Shown here: piece after piece, positions 23,501-38,500 of the stretch
How positions within the stretch are numbered: position 1 is the first letter of the stretch
Layout: the number at the start of each line of letters is the position of its first letter
Assembly (NCBI RefSeq): GCF_043290135.1
Contig: NC_134710.1
Coordinates: forward strand, 9,969,821-10,033,820
Reading direction: 5' to 3'
Origin: Rhipicephalus microplus
Taxonomy: Eukaryota > Arthropoda > Arachnida > Ixodida > Ixodidae
DNA length: 64,000 nucleotides
Notes under the pieces: model-generated
Databases searched by the model: none
What the model was told of the DNA's origin: nothing
The model's input: the letters and a program-made list of their open reading frames with translations, nothing else
Program-made: the position numbers and the translations under genes

Positions 23501-26500
23501 TGGCCTTTTGGCTAATAGGATCTGCTTGAACATTGGTATGCCATAACATGACTGTACTATGAATGTAAATGAGAGGTCATCACATGAAAATCCTGACATG
23601 CATGTGATGCACAGTACAATTTTATGCCATTGTCTACATATACTACAGTTATTATGGCTTGACAAAAGTGCATGACGAACATGCGTGACTTGTCTTAAAG
23701 GGGCCGTGAAACGAAAATGAAACTCCCAGGATGAAATTTTTTTCAGCATCAGTAGAGATAATATATATACTGATTTTGAAATATTTAAGCGCAATACCCA
23801 TTCTGTAATTAATGATGCCCATTTGAAATCGCAGTTTTTTGGGGCTCGCTAGCGACCATGCGCGACCATCGGCCACTATAGGCACTACTATGTGATGTCA
23901 TGACATGCGTGTTATGTAAGAACATGACTACATGCTACGCTCATGATGTGCTCACAGCCGTTTAGCTAGCTTCACATATACCAAGTTTGGTATTACGTGA
24001 CACCAATAGATGGCAAAGGTAAATGACACGTTCAAACATGATGATCATAATATGCGTGTCATGTAAAACATAACTACATGCTACGATCATAGGATGCTTT
24101 CGGCCGTTTCGCTAGCTCCATGTATACCAGATTTGGTGTTACGTGACGTGAATGGATGACGAACACAAATGCCAGGTGCAACTATGATAATCATGACATG
24201 GATGTCATGTACGGCATAATTTACGTCCGCCTCGTAGCGTTGTGCTGATTTTCAAGTGGCATATCAACCTTCCTCATTCGTGTTTTGCATGTAATCGATT
24301 CCCACTGTGCGCGACATCTGCCCTTTTTTTTACGTTTTTCACTTTGCCATTCCCTGATTACTCACTGACCTAGTATGGTTTCGTTCTGGTTAAAAAAAAT
24401 GGAACCATAAATGTTGCTTGTCGGTCTCTTTAAGCCAGCGACCCCTTAATAATTCCCCGCCCGATGCCGTCGATCTTGCTCCGTAACAGACGACACACAG
24501 GGTTGCAAAAGGTACAGAGTTATTTTCTCTTGCAACCTGTGCTGTAGCATTTATATTGTGACAGTTTTACCAAAGCTTTCGTCATGATACACAAATCTTA
24601 TTTATACACAAATACACGTTTTAGAGGCAGTCACAATTTTTTTTAGTTCGGTCATCTGGGAACGGCCCGTCCTGTCTTCTAAATTTTACCCGATTATACT
24701 TCGTCTGAAAGTTTGGTCTCGAAACTTAGTTTTTTTTTTTACTTTTTATCTTGCCATTAAATGTTTGCCTGTGCTTTGCCAAAGAGCCATTCTAAAGCAA
24801 AGTATGTTGTCCAAGATAGCCCCGCCGCGGTGGTCTAGTGGCTAAGGTACTCGGCTGCTGACCCGCAGGTCGCGGGTTCGATTCCCGGCTGCGGCGGCTG
24901 CATTTCCGATGGAGGCGGAAATGTTGTAGGCCCGTGTACTCAGATTTGGGTGCACGTTAAAGAACCCCAGGTGGTCAAAATTTCCGGAGCCCTCCACTAC
25001 GGCGTCTCTCATAATCAAATGGTGGTTTTGGGACGTTAAACCCCACAAATCAATCAAATCAATCAATCAATGTTGTCCAAGATAGTTAGATACTGTTTCA
25101 GAATTCAATGCTAGCTGAGGATGGCAAGTGGACATTACAAGACTGTTGGTGTTTGCTCGAATCCACATGCCAAATATTCTGGCATTGTACCGTTGTGTTC
25201 TGATGAACCATTTGTGATATTGTTGGGTTATAATAGTTGTGTGGTTCTCAACTTTTCAGGGATTGCCGAGTGGTGCGTGACCCACAGACACTCAAGTCCA
25301 AAGGTTATGGCTTCGTATCTTTTGTCAAGAAAGCGGTTAGTGTCTTATCTTTCCTTCCGCAGCCAAATACAGCAGGGTGGATGGGTGGGCTTGTGGGTAT
25401 TGCGTATTTGTACAAAAACTTGGGGCACCAATAGAAATACACACGTCAAAAACTGTAAAATGCTCATCACAAATGCTTATGGTGTGTGTTCTCTCTCCTC
25501 TGTCTTTTTGTTTACACTCTCAAGTTTTTGTGTGAATTGCTCGTTATGTTTCAGCCAATATCTGTACAGTCAGTCACTAAAGTTTATGGACCACACAAGC
25601 ACGGGGCCAGGAATCCATTCTACTGCATCAATTAATGGCAGTCAAGCTGCATGCTTTCCTTAATTGAAGGTCTGGTTCAGATTTTCTTTTGTGGTTATGT
25701 GCTTCTTGGAAAACACTCCATCAGCAATCCTTCCCATAATGTGGTATCTACCCAATTGCACACCAAGAAAGAATTGCGGTGGGCATACTACATATGCTTC
25801 GCATCTGCATAAGCAATGCACTGTGTAGCAGTAGGAAATTGGTATGTTGAAACCCATTCCAACCCAACCCTGTGTTGATGGTACAACACATACTGCTCAG
25901 TTCCACGAACAGACAGTTTTAGCACATTCTTGCATGGTTCGTAAATTTTCATAGTTTACTGCACATGCCTGACTTTTCCTTTTCTGAAAATTAATTTTAA
26001 CGGGACCTACAGCTACTCAGAACTTGAGATGGCTGCATTGATGGAAAAATTATCTGTGCTATTGATTCAAACAAACCTTCTTTTTTTTCCCTCGTTGAGA
26101 TGTGGATCAATATGTATCTTTTCATTGAAAGTCGGGGAAAATGACCTACGTCTCGGGCGGCAAAAGCATGAATAAAACGGTAAATCGGCCTTGTGACTAT
26201 TGATTGCTGTATGCAGTTGGCAATCTTTTTGTTATGATTGAAATGTTGTTTGTTTTTGTTAGCAGCACGCATTAAAGTTCCGCTGCCTTCGTGTGACACA
26301 ACAATCCTCGTCAGCGGCTCTTGAGCTTCTTTTTAGCGCGTTTTTGCAACTTTGCACGCACTTTCCAGGTTGCTAAAATTTTAGATGGAGCGACCTCTTT
26401 TTCCACCGACACTACATCTCTGAATATATGTGCACTGCTACTCCGCACGGCCGTGCATATGGTAGTGACGTTTTTGGTGACTTTGGTTGACTCGTGTATA

Positions 26501-29500
26501 GAGTGTAACAACGCTGGTACAAGCAACCGACGACACAGGTGCAGGCAGCCTTGGCTGCCGGCAGGCACAAAGCGGTACAAATATAGGGAAGGTGTAAAAT
26601 GCCACATTGTCTCATTGTATTCGTTATTTTCAAAATAGTTGAAAAGCTCTAAATGAAAATGGTCAAGCATGGAACTCCTACGAAAGCAGAAGAATAATAG
26701 CTTTCACAAGTTATGTGAAAGGCTGGTGGCATCGCTATCAATTGTCAGCTTTGCTGGAGGAAAGGTACATCTGTGTTGAGGACCTTTCAGAGCGAAAAAA
26801 AAAAAAAAAAACTGCTTGTAAAGCTACATGTCTTGGGGATTAACTACTGCATCTAGAAACGCTACACATGGTAAGCTTTCTGTTGTGCCGTAAAAAAAGT
26901 GAGTTAAGAAAAATCGGTCGTCGGTCAAGATTGGTAGCACAATTCAGCAATTGTGCCTACAAATGCTGTCCACCATATAGGCTAATGTGTTGAGCATGTG
27001 AAGGAAACGCTGAGCATGTGAAGGAAAGAAATGGAGGGCTCGTTTCTCTTTGTTAGAAACAGTATTAATGAACAGACAATACTGCCAAGGAAAGTATAGA
27101 GGATGGTATTAGTTGTAATGTAAATCTGAAGAAAGAAGGTTTCCGTGGCAGTTTTCTTGTTAATATTATGTGTATAAAATAACCAGCGAGCCCTTAAATC
27201 CGCCACTTCTTTCCTTCATTCATAGTAGGTCTCGTTCTGACAGATTTGATGCTTTCCAGGCATGTGCGAGGAATTATTGGCCAGCTGCCAGTCTGTAATA
27301 AGGTGACGTGCATGTGACGCCAACAGACGAAAAAGTGTTCCACACTCGCAGTCAAGGCTACTGGCAGCACTGACTGACGCCCCCATGTTTAAATGCTCTT
27401 ACATGCCCCATGAAATGGACAGGGAGGTAGCCGCTGTGAGCCGAATTGGTAGACCATCGGAAGCATTATTCGAAAGTCGCAGATTCAGTCCCTGCCCACG
27501 GCACACTATCTTTTCATACACTTTTCTTTCTTCAGATTTATTTTGTAACTACTACTAGTAACAACCGCTATACTTTCTTTGGCAGTGTTGTCTGTTGGTT
27601 CCCATTTATACTGAGCATGTGACATTGCTTGTACACATTATTAGTTGCAAAGGCTAAGTGCTGCTTTTCTGCACGCCTTTGACCGTGCTGCTATCTGCTA
27701 TTCTTGAAAAATATGCAGGAGGGAGGCACTGCACCACAATGTGCCATTGTACATTTTTTTTTTTTGTTTTTGGCAGGATGCCGAGAATGCAATCGGAACC
27801 ATGAATGGCCAGTGGCTGGGTAGTAGAGCCATCCGAACCAACTGGGCGACGCGTAAACCTCCTGCCAACAGGACCCAGGCTGAAGGTGAGCCTTAAGGGA
27901 ACGTTCTCTGGCACATTTGTAAATCACAATTTCACGACAGCAAAGGTGTCATTCTTACCATGAGAAGGCATTTTGCGAGAGAGAAAGCACCTCACCACAA
28001 GTGGCAACACCAGCTTGGAAGTTCCCACACTAGCTCACCTAGCATCAAATTTTCATAGTGTCTGCTAGATCTTTTGTAACAGTTATTGAATAAAAGTATG
28101 TACATTGTAGATTGGTTATGTGGGATGGTTGAGAATATCTGGGGTGGTCACACTACCACCTGAGCCAACAGGAAGCTAGAATCGAACCGTGGTGTTGGTT
28201 CCAGGTTTGATTTCTGCGCTATGATGGCTATTAAAGAGGCTTTATTTTTGAGAAATCTTTACAGATTTCCCTTTGGCTTTGTGCTACACAGATTGAGAGC
28301 ATAAAAAAATTCAAATTGCCAAGATTCGCGACACCAAGCTTACACTCACATGCTCAAGTATTGACATGAACTTCTAATTAGTAGTGAGGTTAGTGACCAC
28401 AGAATAATTTGCCTGACCAAACTGGTTTAATATTTCAGTCCAGGGCCTTTTGCAATGGCTTTTCATGATGTTTGCTTTCAGTCGACGTAACCACAAGCAC
28501 AAAGCCCCTGACGTTTGATGAAGTCTACAATCAGTCCAGTCCTACCAATTGCACAGTATACTGCGGTGGCATCTCACAAGGCTTGTCAGGTATGTGTACC
28601 CTGCATCTACTTCCAAGATGACAATTTTCTTATGTCCCTGCTTTCAGAGGAACTAATGCAGAAGACATTTAGCAGCTATGGTGCCATACAGGAAATCCGG
28701 GTTTTTAAAGACAAAGGATATGCCTTCATCAGGTAGGTTCCTATGGTCATAACTTGTCCCAATTTCACTAAAAAATTGTTGCACTGCAGTATGCAAGAAT
28801 CATTATGTTCAGCAGTTCTGCACTGTGTTAACTACTTACCCCTACAGACTTTTATTCTCAAGTGAAATTTTCGGATTTCAATTTGGGTGACATTTGTTAC
28901 TTAGTTTCTTGGCCTAGGTTCATGAAATTTGGAATACGCTCTTCTAATCACATGAAATTGCCAAATTAAAATTTTTGCGAAGCCATTTCTAATAACTTTC
29001 ATTTTGTATGAATTCACAAATTTCTGACTTGTGGGCAGTGATGAAACGTTATAAGGGGGGGACATGAGACTCGATAGTGAAATATATTAGTATTGGTCCT
29101 AGAGACATGATTTTTTCAGGGAATATTTAGCTTTGTACACTGATTGCAAATATGTAATTACATTTCCTTTACATCAGTCGAAAAAAAAGTTTCAACTATT
29201 CTTATTTTATGAATTTGGAATGTGTCTTGCATAAAAAGTAATGCATGAAAAGAGCTATAATTGAACCTGTATATTGCTGAATGTTCAAATAGTGCATATA
29301 TGCAATTTCATGCTAGTATCTAAATTTTACCCAAAGTTATGAAGCTTTTATGTCGCAGTCTCTTAGCTCTGAATTTTCACTGGTGATCTCTGGAACATTT
29401 CAAAATTTTACAATGTCCTTAAACATTTTATCAAGGTTTTCTTGCACACTTCAATACCCTAGCATTCAAACAAAAAAAAGATCAAGAAAATTTAATCAGT

Positions 29501-32500
29501 ATTAGCGACACAGTGCTCATCCCAAAATTCAAAACTTGAAAAATCTGTATTTGAGAAAAACGCAAAAAACTGAAAAAGTTGTGAAAATGAAAATTTCATG
29601 CATGAAAGCCACAGCACTTGTGTTCACAATCACTCGGAAAGCCCCTGCGGAGTAGTCTGAAGGAGGCTTTTGCTTGTGCTTCTTCTTTGCGGTTGCCTGG
29701 AACGCTGCTGAAGATGCACGTTTCCTCTCTGAGCCGACGGCACAACGATAGTGTTTCTCAACTGCCCGCTGGTTACCTGTGCATGTTTGATCTAGCTGCA
29801 GTTCACGCAAAATAAGCGAACTAGATTCCTTGTTCCCTAAGTTGAAATGCATAACAGCATCTGCCATGGCAGTCTCAACGGCAAACAATGACGCGTTCTT
29901 GTCCTTCAGTGAGAGGCTCCAAATGACCGAATGCAAGGCCTCATTCACATTCTGCATGTTCCCTCGGGTGCATCTCTGCAGGAGCTTGTTGTCGGACAAA
30001 CAGGACGCAGTACATTGCTCGCAGCCTCTGGCAAATTGTACTTGCTAAGCTAAGGCTTGTAGATCGCTGTGGTTCCTGCGGCGAAACACGCGCGAGTTTC
30101 CCCAGTCCACACGAGAATTACTGTACAAATCATGCGTGCGGTCGATACTTGATTATGTGAGTAGCGTATGGGACCCGCCCACTGCCCTCGATAAAAATAA
30201 ATTGGAAAAAGTGCAAAACGTGGGCGCCCATTATGTCCTGGGAAACATTATTAAAAGCCACAACTTCAGCATGACGCGCTGCAAGCAAGCTTTAGGATGG
30301 GAACAGTTGGTCACACGCCGGACTAAGCAGCGTCTGAAGCTTTTCCATGATGTATACTTATCTCAAACTTGTATTCCTCGTGACAGTTACATCTTTCCAC
30401 CTCATTACGTGTCTGGACGAGTCGATCACATTTACAAAGTGCGGGGTTACCAATGTAAGACAGCGTTCAGTAACTCTTTTTTCCCTAAAATGGTTTCCCA
30501 GTGGAATCGATTACCTTCAGCGATCGTTGCCGCTGTTGGTAGTGATTCATTTCTTCCTTTGTTAGAATCAAGTGAATTGTTCAGTTGATGACGGGTGTTT
30601 TGTTGTGCGGTATACATATTGTATTTGTTTTTCTGTATGTTACCCGCTGTCATTTTTCGTACATTTTTGTCAATCTCCATTATGTTGTGTATTCAGTGTA
30701 CTTCCTACTATCTGGATAGGCTGTACTGTACTTGCCGCAAATTGAGCTTGTGTTCTGTCTTGTAATCATGTTTTATTCCCCCCACTGTAATGCCTTATGG
30801 CGCTGTGGGTATCAAATAAACAAATAAACAAAATACGATGTTGCGGAGCGCTACGGCCATGCTAGAACTAAGAGGACAATGATTGTCGGCAAAATGGCAT
30901 GCCATGCACAAGAGTGTGTGGCGAGTGCCTTAAAAAGACAGTTTTTGTGGTTGCCACTGACAGCTCGAACGACAGCCAGGTACAGCTGTACCTTATCGTG
31001 GCCACCTTTGTGGAAGAATCAGGCCTTATGGAGGAGAGCAGACTGCTTACTTTAAAACAATCTAGAAGGCCCTGCAATGGGGAGGAACATCACCAGGTTA
31101 TTTATGGGAAGTTGTGTAATTGCATAGCTCTTTGCTCTGACAATGGTAACGTGATGATGGGCCAGAAACATGGCGTAGTGGTAGTGCTAATCGAGGCCTA
31201 TGAAAGCATTGTAAAAATTGGATGCCCATGCCATTTAATAAACATTGCGGCTGAAAAAGCAGTTTCTTGTCTCCCAGCAAACATTTTTTTTATTTAGAAA
31301 GAAATGCTAAAAGAAAAAGTTGGCTTAAAAAGTTTCACAAAATGGACAAAAAGGAGTTTTGTAAGAAAAGCATGTTCCAATCCTATGGATTTCACTGGGA
31401 AAATGGTTGGAAAGGCTCCTATAAAAGTTCCGCTCTTTTGTGAATTAAGAAACGTTTCTCAAAAAAAGTTTATTCATTTCAATGACCGTGCACCATAACA
31501 TCTTCAAGAAGCGAAAAGAGATGCCACTACAGCTCCCCAAATTCTGACCTACTACGACATTCTCAATACGCCAGCCCAAACTGAAGACACTGAGCAGCAC
31601 CTGCTTAGATGAAAGAGAGAGGAGTCTGTTCAATCAACACCTGTGCATGTGAGAAAAAAAAAAACGAAGGCTACTGATGTGTGCAAGACTGGATCAACTT
31701 GCATAACACGTGAATAATGACTGTTCGTGTTCTTGAGCTCTGAGCTAAGCTTGCTGTCTGTTTTTAAATAGCATTATTCCTGCTTTTGAGGCAGTAAACT
31801 GGCACCTGCAAGCATACGCACACTAATACGCAAGCTACAGCCTATACTCTTGTACCTTCTTGAGGACATCCTTTCAAGGTTAGTGAGGCCAGCACTGCTA
31901 AAGCAGCGCAAGGACATCTATTTGGTAGACTACCACCGCAGAAATGTGCCAAAGAATGGCAAAGACTTCTCAATTCGACTACAAGCTAGGTGTGTTCGAA
32001 AAATGGCAGATCCCACGTATAGTGTGAATCGATGATAAGCGAAGGACGAATGAGGAACGTTGATATGTCACATTAAAATCGGCACATTACGAGGTAGATT
32101 TAAATTATGCCGTGCATGACTTCCCTGTCATGATTATCGTGCTTGCACCTGGAATTGGTGTTCGCCGTCCATTCACGTCACATAATGCGAAATTAGGTAT
32201 ATGTGAAGCTGCCGAAACTGCTGTGAGTGCACTATGAGGGTAGAATGTCATGTTTTACGTGACATGCATGTCAGATTATCATGTTTGGATCTGTCATGTA
32301 CTTTGTCATTTATTCACGTCAAGCATTACCGCATTTGATATCTGAAGCTAGCGAAACGACCGTGAGCGCGTCATGAGCGTGGCACGCAGTCATGCTCTTA
32401 CATGACATGCATGTCATGATTATCATGTTTGCACTAGTCATATGCCTTCGTCATCTAATTATGTCCTGTAATACAAAATTTGGTATTGTGAAGCCCCCCG

Positions 32501-35500
32501 CCGCAGTGGTCTAGTGGCTATGGTACTCAACTGCTAACCAACAGGTCGCGGGATCGTATCCTGGCTGCAGCGGCTGCATTTTCAATGAAGGTGAAAATGC
32601 TGTAAATTCGTGTGCTCAGATTTTGGTTGCAGGTTAAGGAATCTCAGGTGGTCATAATTTTCGGAGCCCTCGACTACAGCGTCTCTCATAATCATATGGA
32701 AGTTTTGGGACGTTAAACCCCTCATATCATAGTATTGTTAAGCTACCGAAATGGCCGGGAGTGCATCATGAGCGTGGCATGTAGTCATGTTCTTACTTGA
32801 CATGCGTGTCATGATTATCATGTTTGCACCAGTCGTATACCTTCGTCATCCATTCACGTCACGCAATACCAGATTCGGTATATGTGAAGCTAGCGAAATG
32901 ACGCGAGCACACCATGAACGTGGCGTGTGGTTATCACTTATATCACCTGTATGTCGTGATTTCCCAGTCAGGGCCTGCCACTTATGTTCTCCATGCAGTC
33001 ATGTCATACCATACCGGTTTTGCGATATGTCATGTGGGTGAAACCACTGCAGGAGCAGCAAAACTATATCATGTAAATCTGGACATTCATAGCATGACAT
33101 GATTTTCATGTTATGGCTAGTCACTTATGCTCGTCATACAGTCATGGATCCCATTATGCCAACAGCCAGGAGAGCTAAAAGTCACAGGCGGCTAGATAGA
33201 TAGACAGACGGACATGCCGACCGACAGATACAGTCAGTCGCCAAAGTTCGCTAAGAAATGCTTTGCATTTAAAACTCAGGCCAAGTGACAAAAAGGAATT
33301 TTTTTGAGGCGGCTGTTAAAAGGTCATGTTGCATGCGACTACATGCGCCTCAGATTTCCTTTTGAAAATAATTCTTTGTTCAAGGCACGTATTGAGCATA
33401 TTGAAGCTATTGATAAGACGTCGTTCTTTGTTGAGCAATTTTCAGCATTATTGCCACAGAAGGAGCAAGGGATCAAGCCATTAAGGTACTGGAAATGGAA
33501 TTTGTAAATTTGCAGTCTTTCAGAATTTCTACAAATGTACTGCAGGAGCAACCGGCTGATGTGCAGTGGAGAACAATCTTGCTGCTTAGAGGTGCAGATG
33601 GGCTTCTCGGATTCAGCCACATTGCTTAATAGATGCTGGGAGTTCTTTCAATATCACACAGCAATGCTGAATGGGAGTGGCCATTCAGCATTGTGAAGAA
33701 GACTCTCACAGTGTTCCGCGCTTCTATGTCAGAGACACTGGGACAATTTTTTCAGGCCAAATATCACAGGTGTGGACCATGTTATTCGCAGGTCTATTCA
33801 GAGCTATTCAGAGCTACACAGCTTGGACTGTTGTTAAATAGTTGCATGTGTGCATACAGAAAATTGGCTTTGTTATAAAGCACCCGGCTAGAAAAATGGA
33901 GCGGCTGCTGTGAAAAACTATCCCTAGTGCCTTCTAGTGATCTCCCCAGTCTAGTGCTTCATTTGCGAACTTGGCAGGTATGTATCGCTAGCAGCGCTCG
34001 CGCTCCTGGGGAACTGGGCGCTGGCAGTCGCAGTCAATCCGCTTCGGTTGTTCGAATCGAAGTGGTGAAATCAACACGGCCACATCAGCCACGTCTTACA
34101 TGTTCTTCGCTACACGGTGAAGCATGGCATTGTGGCATTGCTGCAGCGGCAAACGCATAGACTTGTGAAAGCACCGATTTAAGTCTGTGAAATGGCACAT
34201 GCAGCTGAGGTGGTGGCTTTATTTATGTAATGATGTTCCAGACTTGATTCAAGCCTGTGAAATGGCACATGCAGCTGAGGTGGCGGCTTTATGTAATGTT
34301 TCAGACCTGAGACGTAGGTAGCAAATTCAGACAATCGGGCACCAAAAAGTTTCAGGTCTGAAATTTCAGATGTCCTTATACGTAGCCGTCCATACTGTCT
34401 GGGATGGTGTCACAGAAGCATCTCAATTTTTAAGCTTGTCTGAAAAATTGGCCTTTGTCTCTATCTGCGATAATTTATGTGGCAGGCATGCTTGTTGCTA
34501 GGTGCTCACCAAGACGTTAACGAAATGTTTTATTTATTCTGTAAGCCTTAACAGGCTCTTACAGGTGTGGGTCCAGAAGGATACAGAATGGTTATGGATA
34601 TGTACACATCTACGGATAAACAGGATTAATATTAATAATAAAAGGTAGTAAAGATCAAAACAAGAAAGGATAACTACACAAACGACTTGATGGGACTACA
34701 TATTGGAAAAAAAATGAAAAAAACACAGCAGAGACTAACAGGAAAAAGCACACATTTGAGGACTCTACGAATGAAAACTGCGCATGGCATAGAATCGGAG
34801 AAGCACTTTCCGCGAACAGCTGCGCTGTTATATACGACGTCGCTACTTAATATATCTCAAGATCGGCAGCGAATGAGTGAGCAGATTCTGAGGACACTAA
34901 ACCACGTGGGAGATTATTCCATAGTTCAATGACCGATGGAAAGTAGGAATACCTAAATGTATTGCAACGGGGGATAAAATGCCTGATACTCCTGTTGTGG
35001 TTTGTTCTTGCCGAGCTCTCATGAGGTGGTTTTAAGCACTCGTGCTTGTTTATATTGATGCAGAAATTTTACTGACAATACAGTGACCAAATACAACCCA
35101 TTTAACTCTGGAATTAACAAGTCCAGAAAACATTCGGCTGTGTGAGCATGTGGCAAATGCAGCAAATCTTTTTGTGCTTCGGACAACACTTATGCTGGAA
35201 TAGCGTGCAGCACATCCTGCTTTTATCGATCGTCATTCATGAACATAGTAGGTATCTTGAAATTGCTTCCAGCAACACCTGCCCCTAAACAGCATAAGCC
35301 AGTATCATCACTGAAAATGTGAAAATTGCCGGGGCATTCATGCCGAATAAACCAAGCTTCGTACCACTGATCGTAAGATACATTGCCCGTGTATGCACTT
35401 CATCTCTTTGACAACAAGTATATGCCCAAATTTGCATATTTAGGCATTACAGAGCGCATGGTAAAGTGCTTGCCTCGAACTTGATGTCATACGATGGTCG

Positions 35501-38500
35501 CTTGCACTTAAACTGCGAGTTGCAGCATGCATTTTAGCGTTGTACCTGCAGTTTGCTTCGATGAGCTTCCTGCTTTTCTGAAGCAAGGTCAGATTAACAG
35601 AAGCAGCTTGCCAGTTCCTTGAGTTTCAGTAAACGGCGCCTAAACACTAATAAAAAAAAAAGGCCTATGCACGTTTGCTTTCGGACACCTTTTTTTGCGC
35701 AGCCCAGTTATGGCCAGCGCAGTGATGGGGGCAGGGCGTTAGTGGCAGCATTTTTCCAGCACCACCTGGAGTCTTACGTCTATGGCACACTCGTGCTCAT
35801 TTCCACTTGTTAGTCAACACATGTAATACATAGCCACCTCTGGAGAACCACCAAAATGTAAGTTTGGCATCGAAATTTTCTCAAAGAAAAAAATTTCACT
35901 AATTTGTTCAAACTTCTATGTCGGCTCTATATCATGTTCTCCAGAGGATGTTCAGTGCGCTACTACAAAAATGAGTAAAGTCTGATTAGCAATTGTTGTC
36001 TTCCTACATTTGTATTCCACCATGGGTACAACACATTCATAAGGTTTAGTTGTGCATATATTCACTTGAACTAAGCATGGTTGTGTAGCCTAGTGGTCTA
36101 GACACCCGCTTACGATGCATTAGGGCACAGTTTCAAATCCCAGCACCAGAAAATTTCTTTTTTGTTTGGTTATTTATTTATGCTGGATAATTTATCTGTC
36201 TGACCCGCCGCACTTGGCGCTACAAGCAGCGCAGTAGCTTGGCCATAAAGCCCTACTAAAATGTCTGCTACTTACGTAAGTATGTCTGTCTATGGAATCA
36301 CTGTCAAGATACTGGAGTTCTTTGTTATTCAGAAACACAGATGGCACACTCATACACTGATCAGGACGAAGAGTTAGACTTCAAACGCTTCAACAATTTC
36401 GCACTGCTTCTGTATATCTACCCTTGCAGTCACCAAAAACATTGCTGAATAGAGGGTCGCAACCATAGGCCTTGCAATGAATCAGTAGGTTTCCACCCGT
36501 GCTTGTAGGAAGTAAGTTGGTGTGCTCACATATCCTATCATTAACACACCTTCCCGATTGCCCAATAGAGTTTTTACTGTACCACCACTAACAGTTCTTG
36601 ATAATGAACTATTTGTGGCGGTTCAGGAACTTGTGGAATGAAACAAGGAGACAGCTTTTCAAAGTACTTGCAGCCTGTCAACGAACAGCTTCATAGAAGT
36701 TGAGAATTATGAGACATCATAGTGGAAGGCTTCTGAAATTTAGAACATCTGGTGTTCTCTAACAAGCACTGACATCACTCGCTAAGGAATGCTACCGATG
36801 CGCCAATTGCACCAAATTGCACCAAATCGCCCTGGCTGCTACACGCTGCTACATTTCCTCAAAATTTGGCGATTCTACCCAACCTGTGCCAAAGGGCGTG
36901 CTCCGACTTTCAGAAACTAAACTACTTGAGGTTCTCCCGTTGAAAAATGACATCGTGGTGCATCTGCGTAAGAGGCAATCCAAGCCAAGCCAAACTGGGC
37001 CAAATCTCGCTGTTCGGACTATGGATGGTTGTGACGCAGTGAATGGCTAAATTTTCCAACTTTCTAGGAACCGGTAAATTGTCCGAAAAACTATTCGGGA
37101 CTTTTTATTCCGCTCAAGTAATCAAATCGCCATAATCCCGTCTGAAATAGCTTCACTGCCTCCTTGAGTACACTTATCAGGCATTTCGGTGCACGCTCAG
37201 GCTGTTGTAAATACCCTGCCGACTTCCATGTCCAAATAAGCGTCGCGTGTTGAGCGCTGCCGATACCAGCAAAGCGTGAAATAAGTTGCGGATTTATTGG
37301 ATGGAGCGTGTGGAAATGATGATGCAGAACATAAAAAATGTGGCCGAATAGAGGTTTACATTTAAGTAGTTGGTCAAAAAAAGACCACATTGTGACCGGT
37401 TCTGCACCATAGAGGGCTACATAAACTGCCTGCACTGTACTTTATCAAATGCATACAATAAAACCCGATATCATGTGGCAGAAATAATAGCCAGGAGGGT
37501 ATGGTCTTAAGAAGCAATCAAAACTTTTTGCGCAGGTTTGGTACGAAGGAGGCTGCAACACACGCCATTGTGGCAACTCACAATTCGGATGTCAATGGCC
37601 AGACAGTCAAGTGTTCCTGGGGCAAGGAGGCTACTGACCCCAACAACCAGCAGCAGCCTCAAGTGAGTCCAGGAGACAAGCATCCCTCCTGGCCAGAGCA
37701 GCGCAACCCTTCCGCCGGGGTGATCACCCTTCACCTTGCCCACTGGTGGTGGAAGAATGCATTCTCTGTCACCAATCTGTTCATCTTGAACCAGCATTTT
37801 TTGCTTCTTGAAGTTGTGTTAATTAAGCCTTGATATGACCAAGCCATATTACCTCCCAAGTGAAAATTCTTAACTGGTAATCAAACTGGTTTGAACTGGT
37901 CCTAGTTCAACTGGTTTAACGAACACTTTCCAGTTGGGACCAGTTGCCAATTGGGAATGCATTCCCAGTTGGCTACTGGGACTAGTTGGGATTGAATTGA
38001 AATATTCCCAGGGGGAAACAGGCCCCGTTTACAGTTGGTGCTCAAATGTACATGGAATCCAGCTATCTCAAATAATCTTGAACGTGCAAATAATTATCAT
38101 TCTGAGAATATCATACTCCAATGGATTCAGTGTTAACTGTAGAAGATTATTATGATTTATTAGCATTAAAAAAATGGTACACTGTGCCCAATAGGCAATT
38201 GCTGCTGTGTATATTGAACCAGCACTGTGGTTGCACATACAGTGCAAAGCTTGCTCCGCTTGGCTTTCATTTCCTGAAGTTTTGTCCTGAAGTTTTGTGC
38301 TGCGGCTGATGCATGTGTGCCATTCACCAGTCACCAACGGGGGAGCGTTACTGTAAAATACAATATTTACTCTAATGTAACGCGGCCACAATTGTAACGC
38401 GAGGGGTGACTTTTTAGTGCTGTAAAAAAAATGTAACGCGAGTAAAGTGGGGGAAAAAGTACCTTTATTTGCTGCACATGGTAGTGGCAAAGGCATTCCA

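Noticed and set aside
24820..24895. tRNA gene at the head of the SINE
   Set aside because: The boxes are those of a Ruka-type SINE with a body, tail and target duplication.
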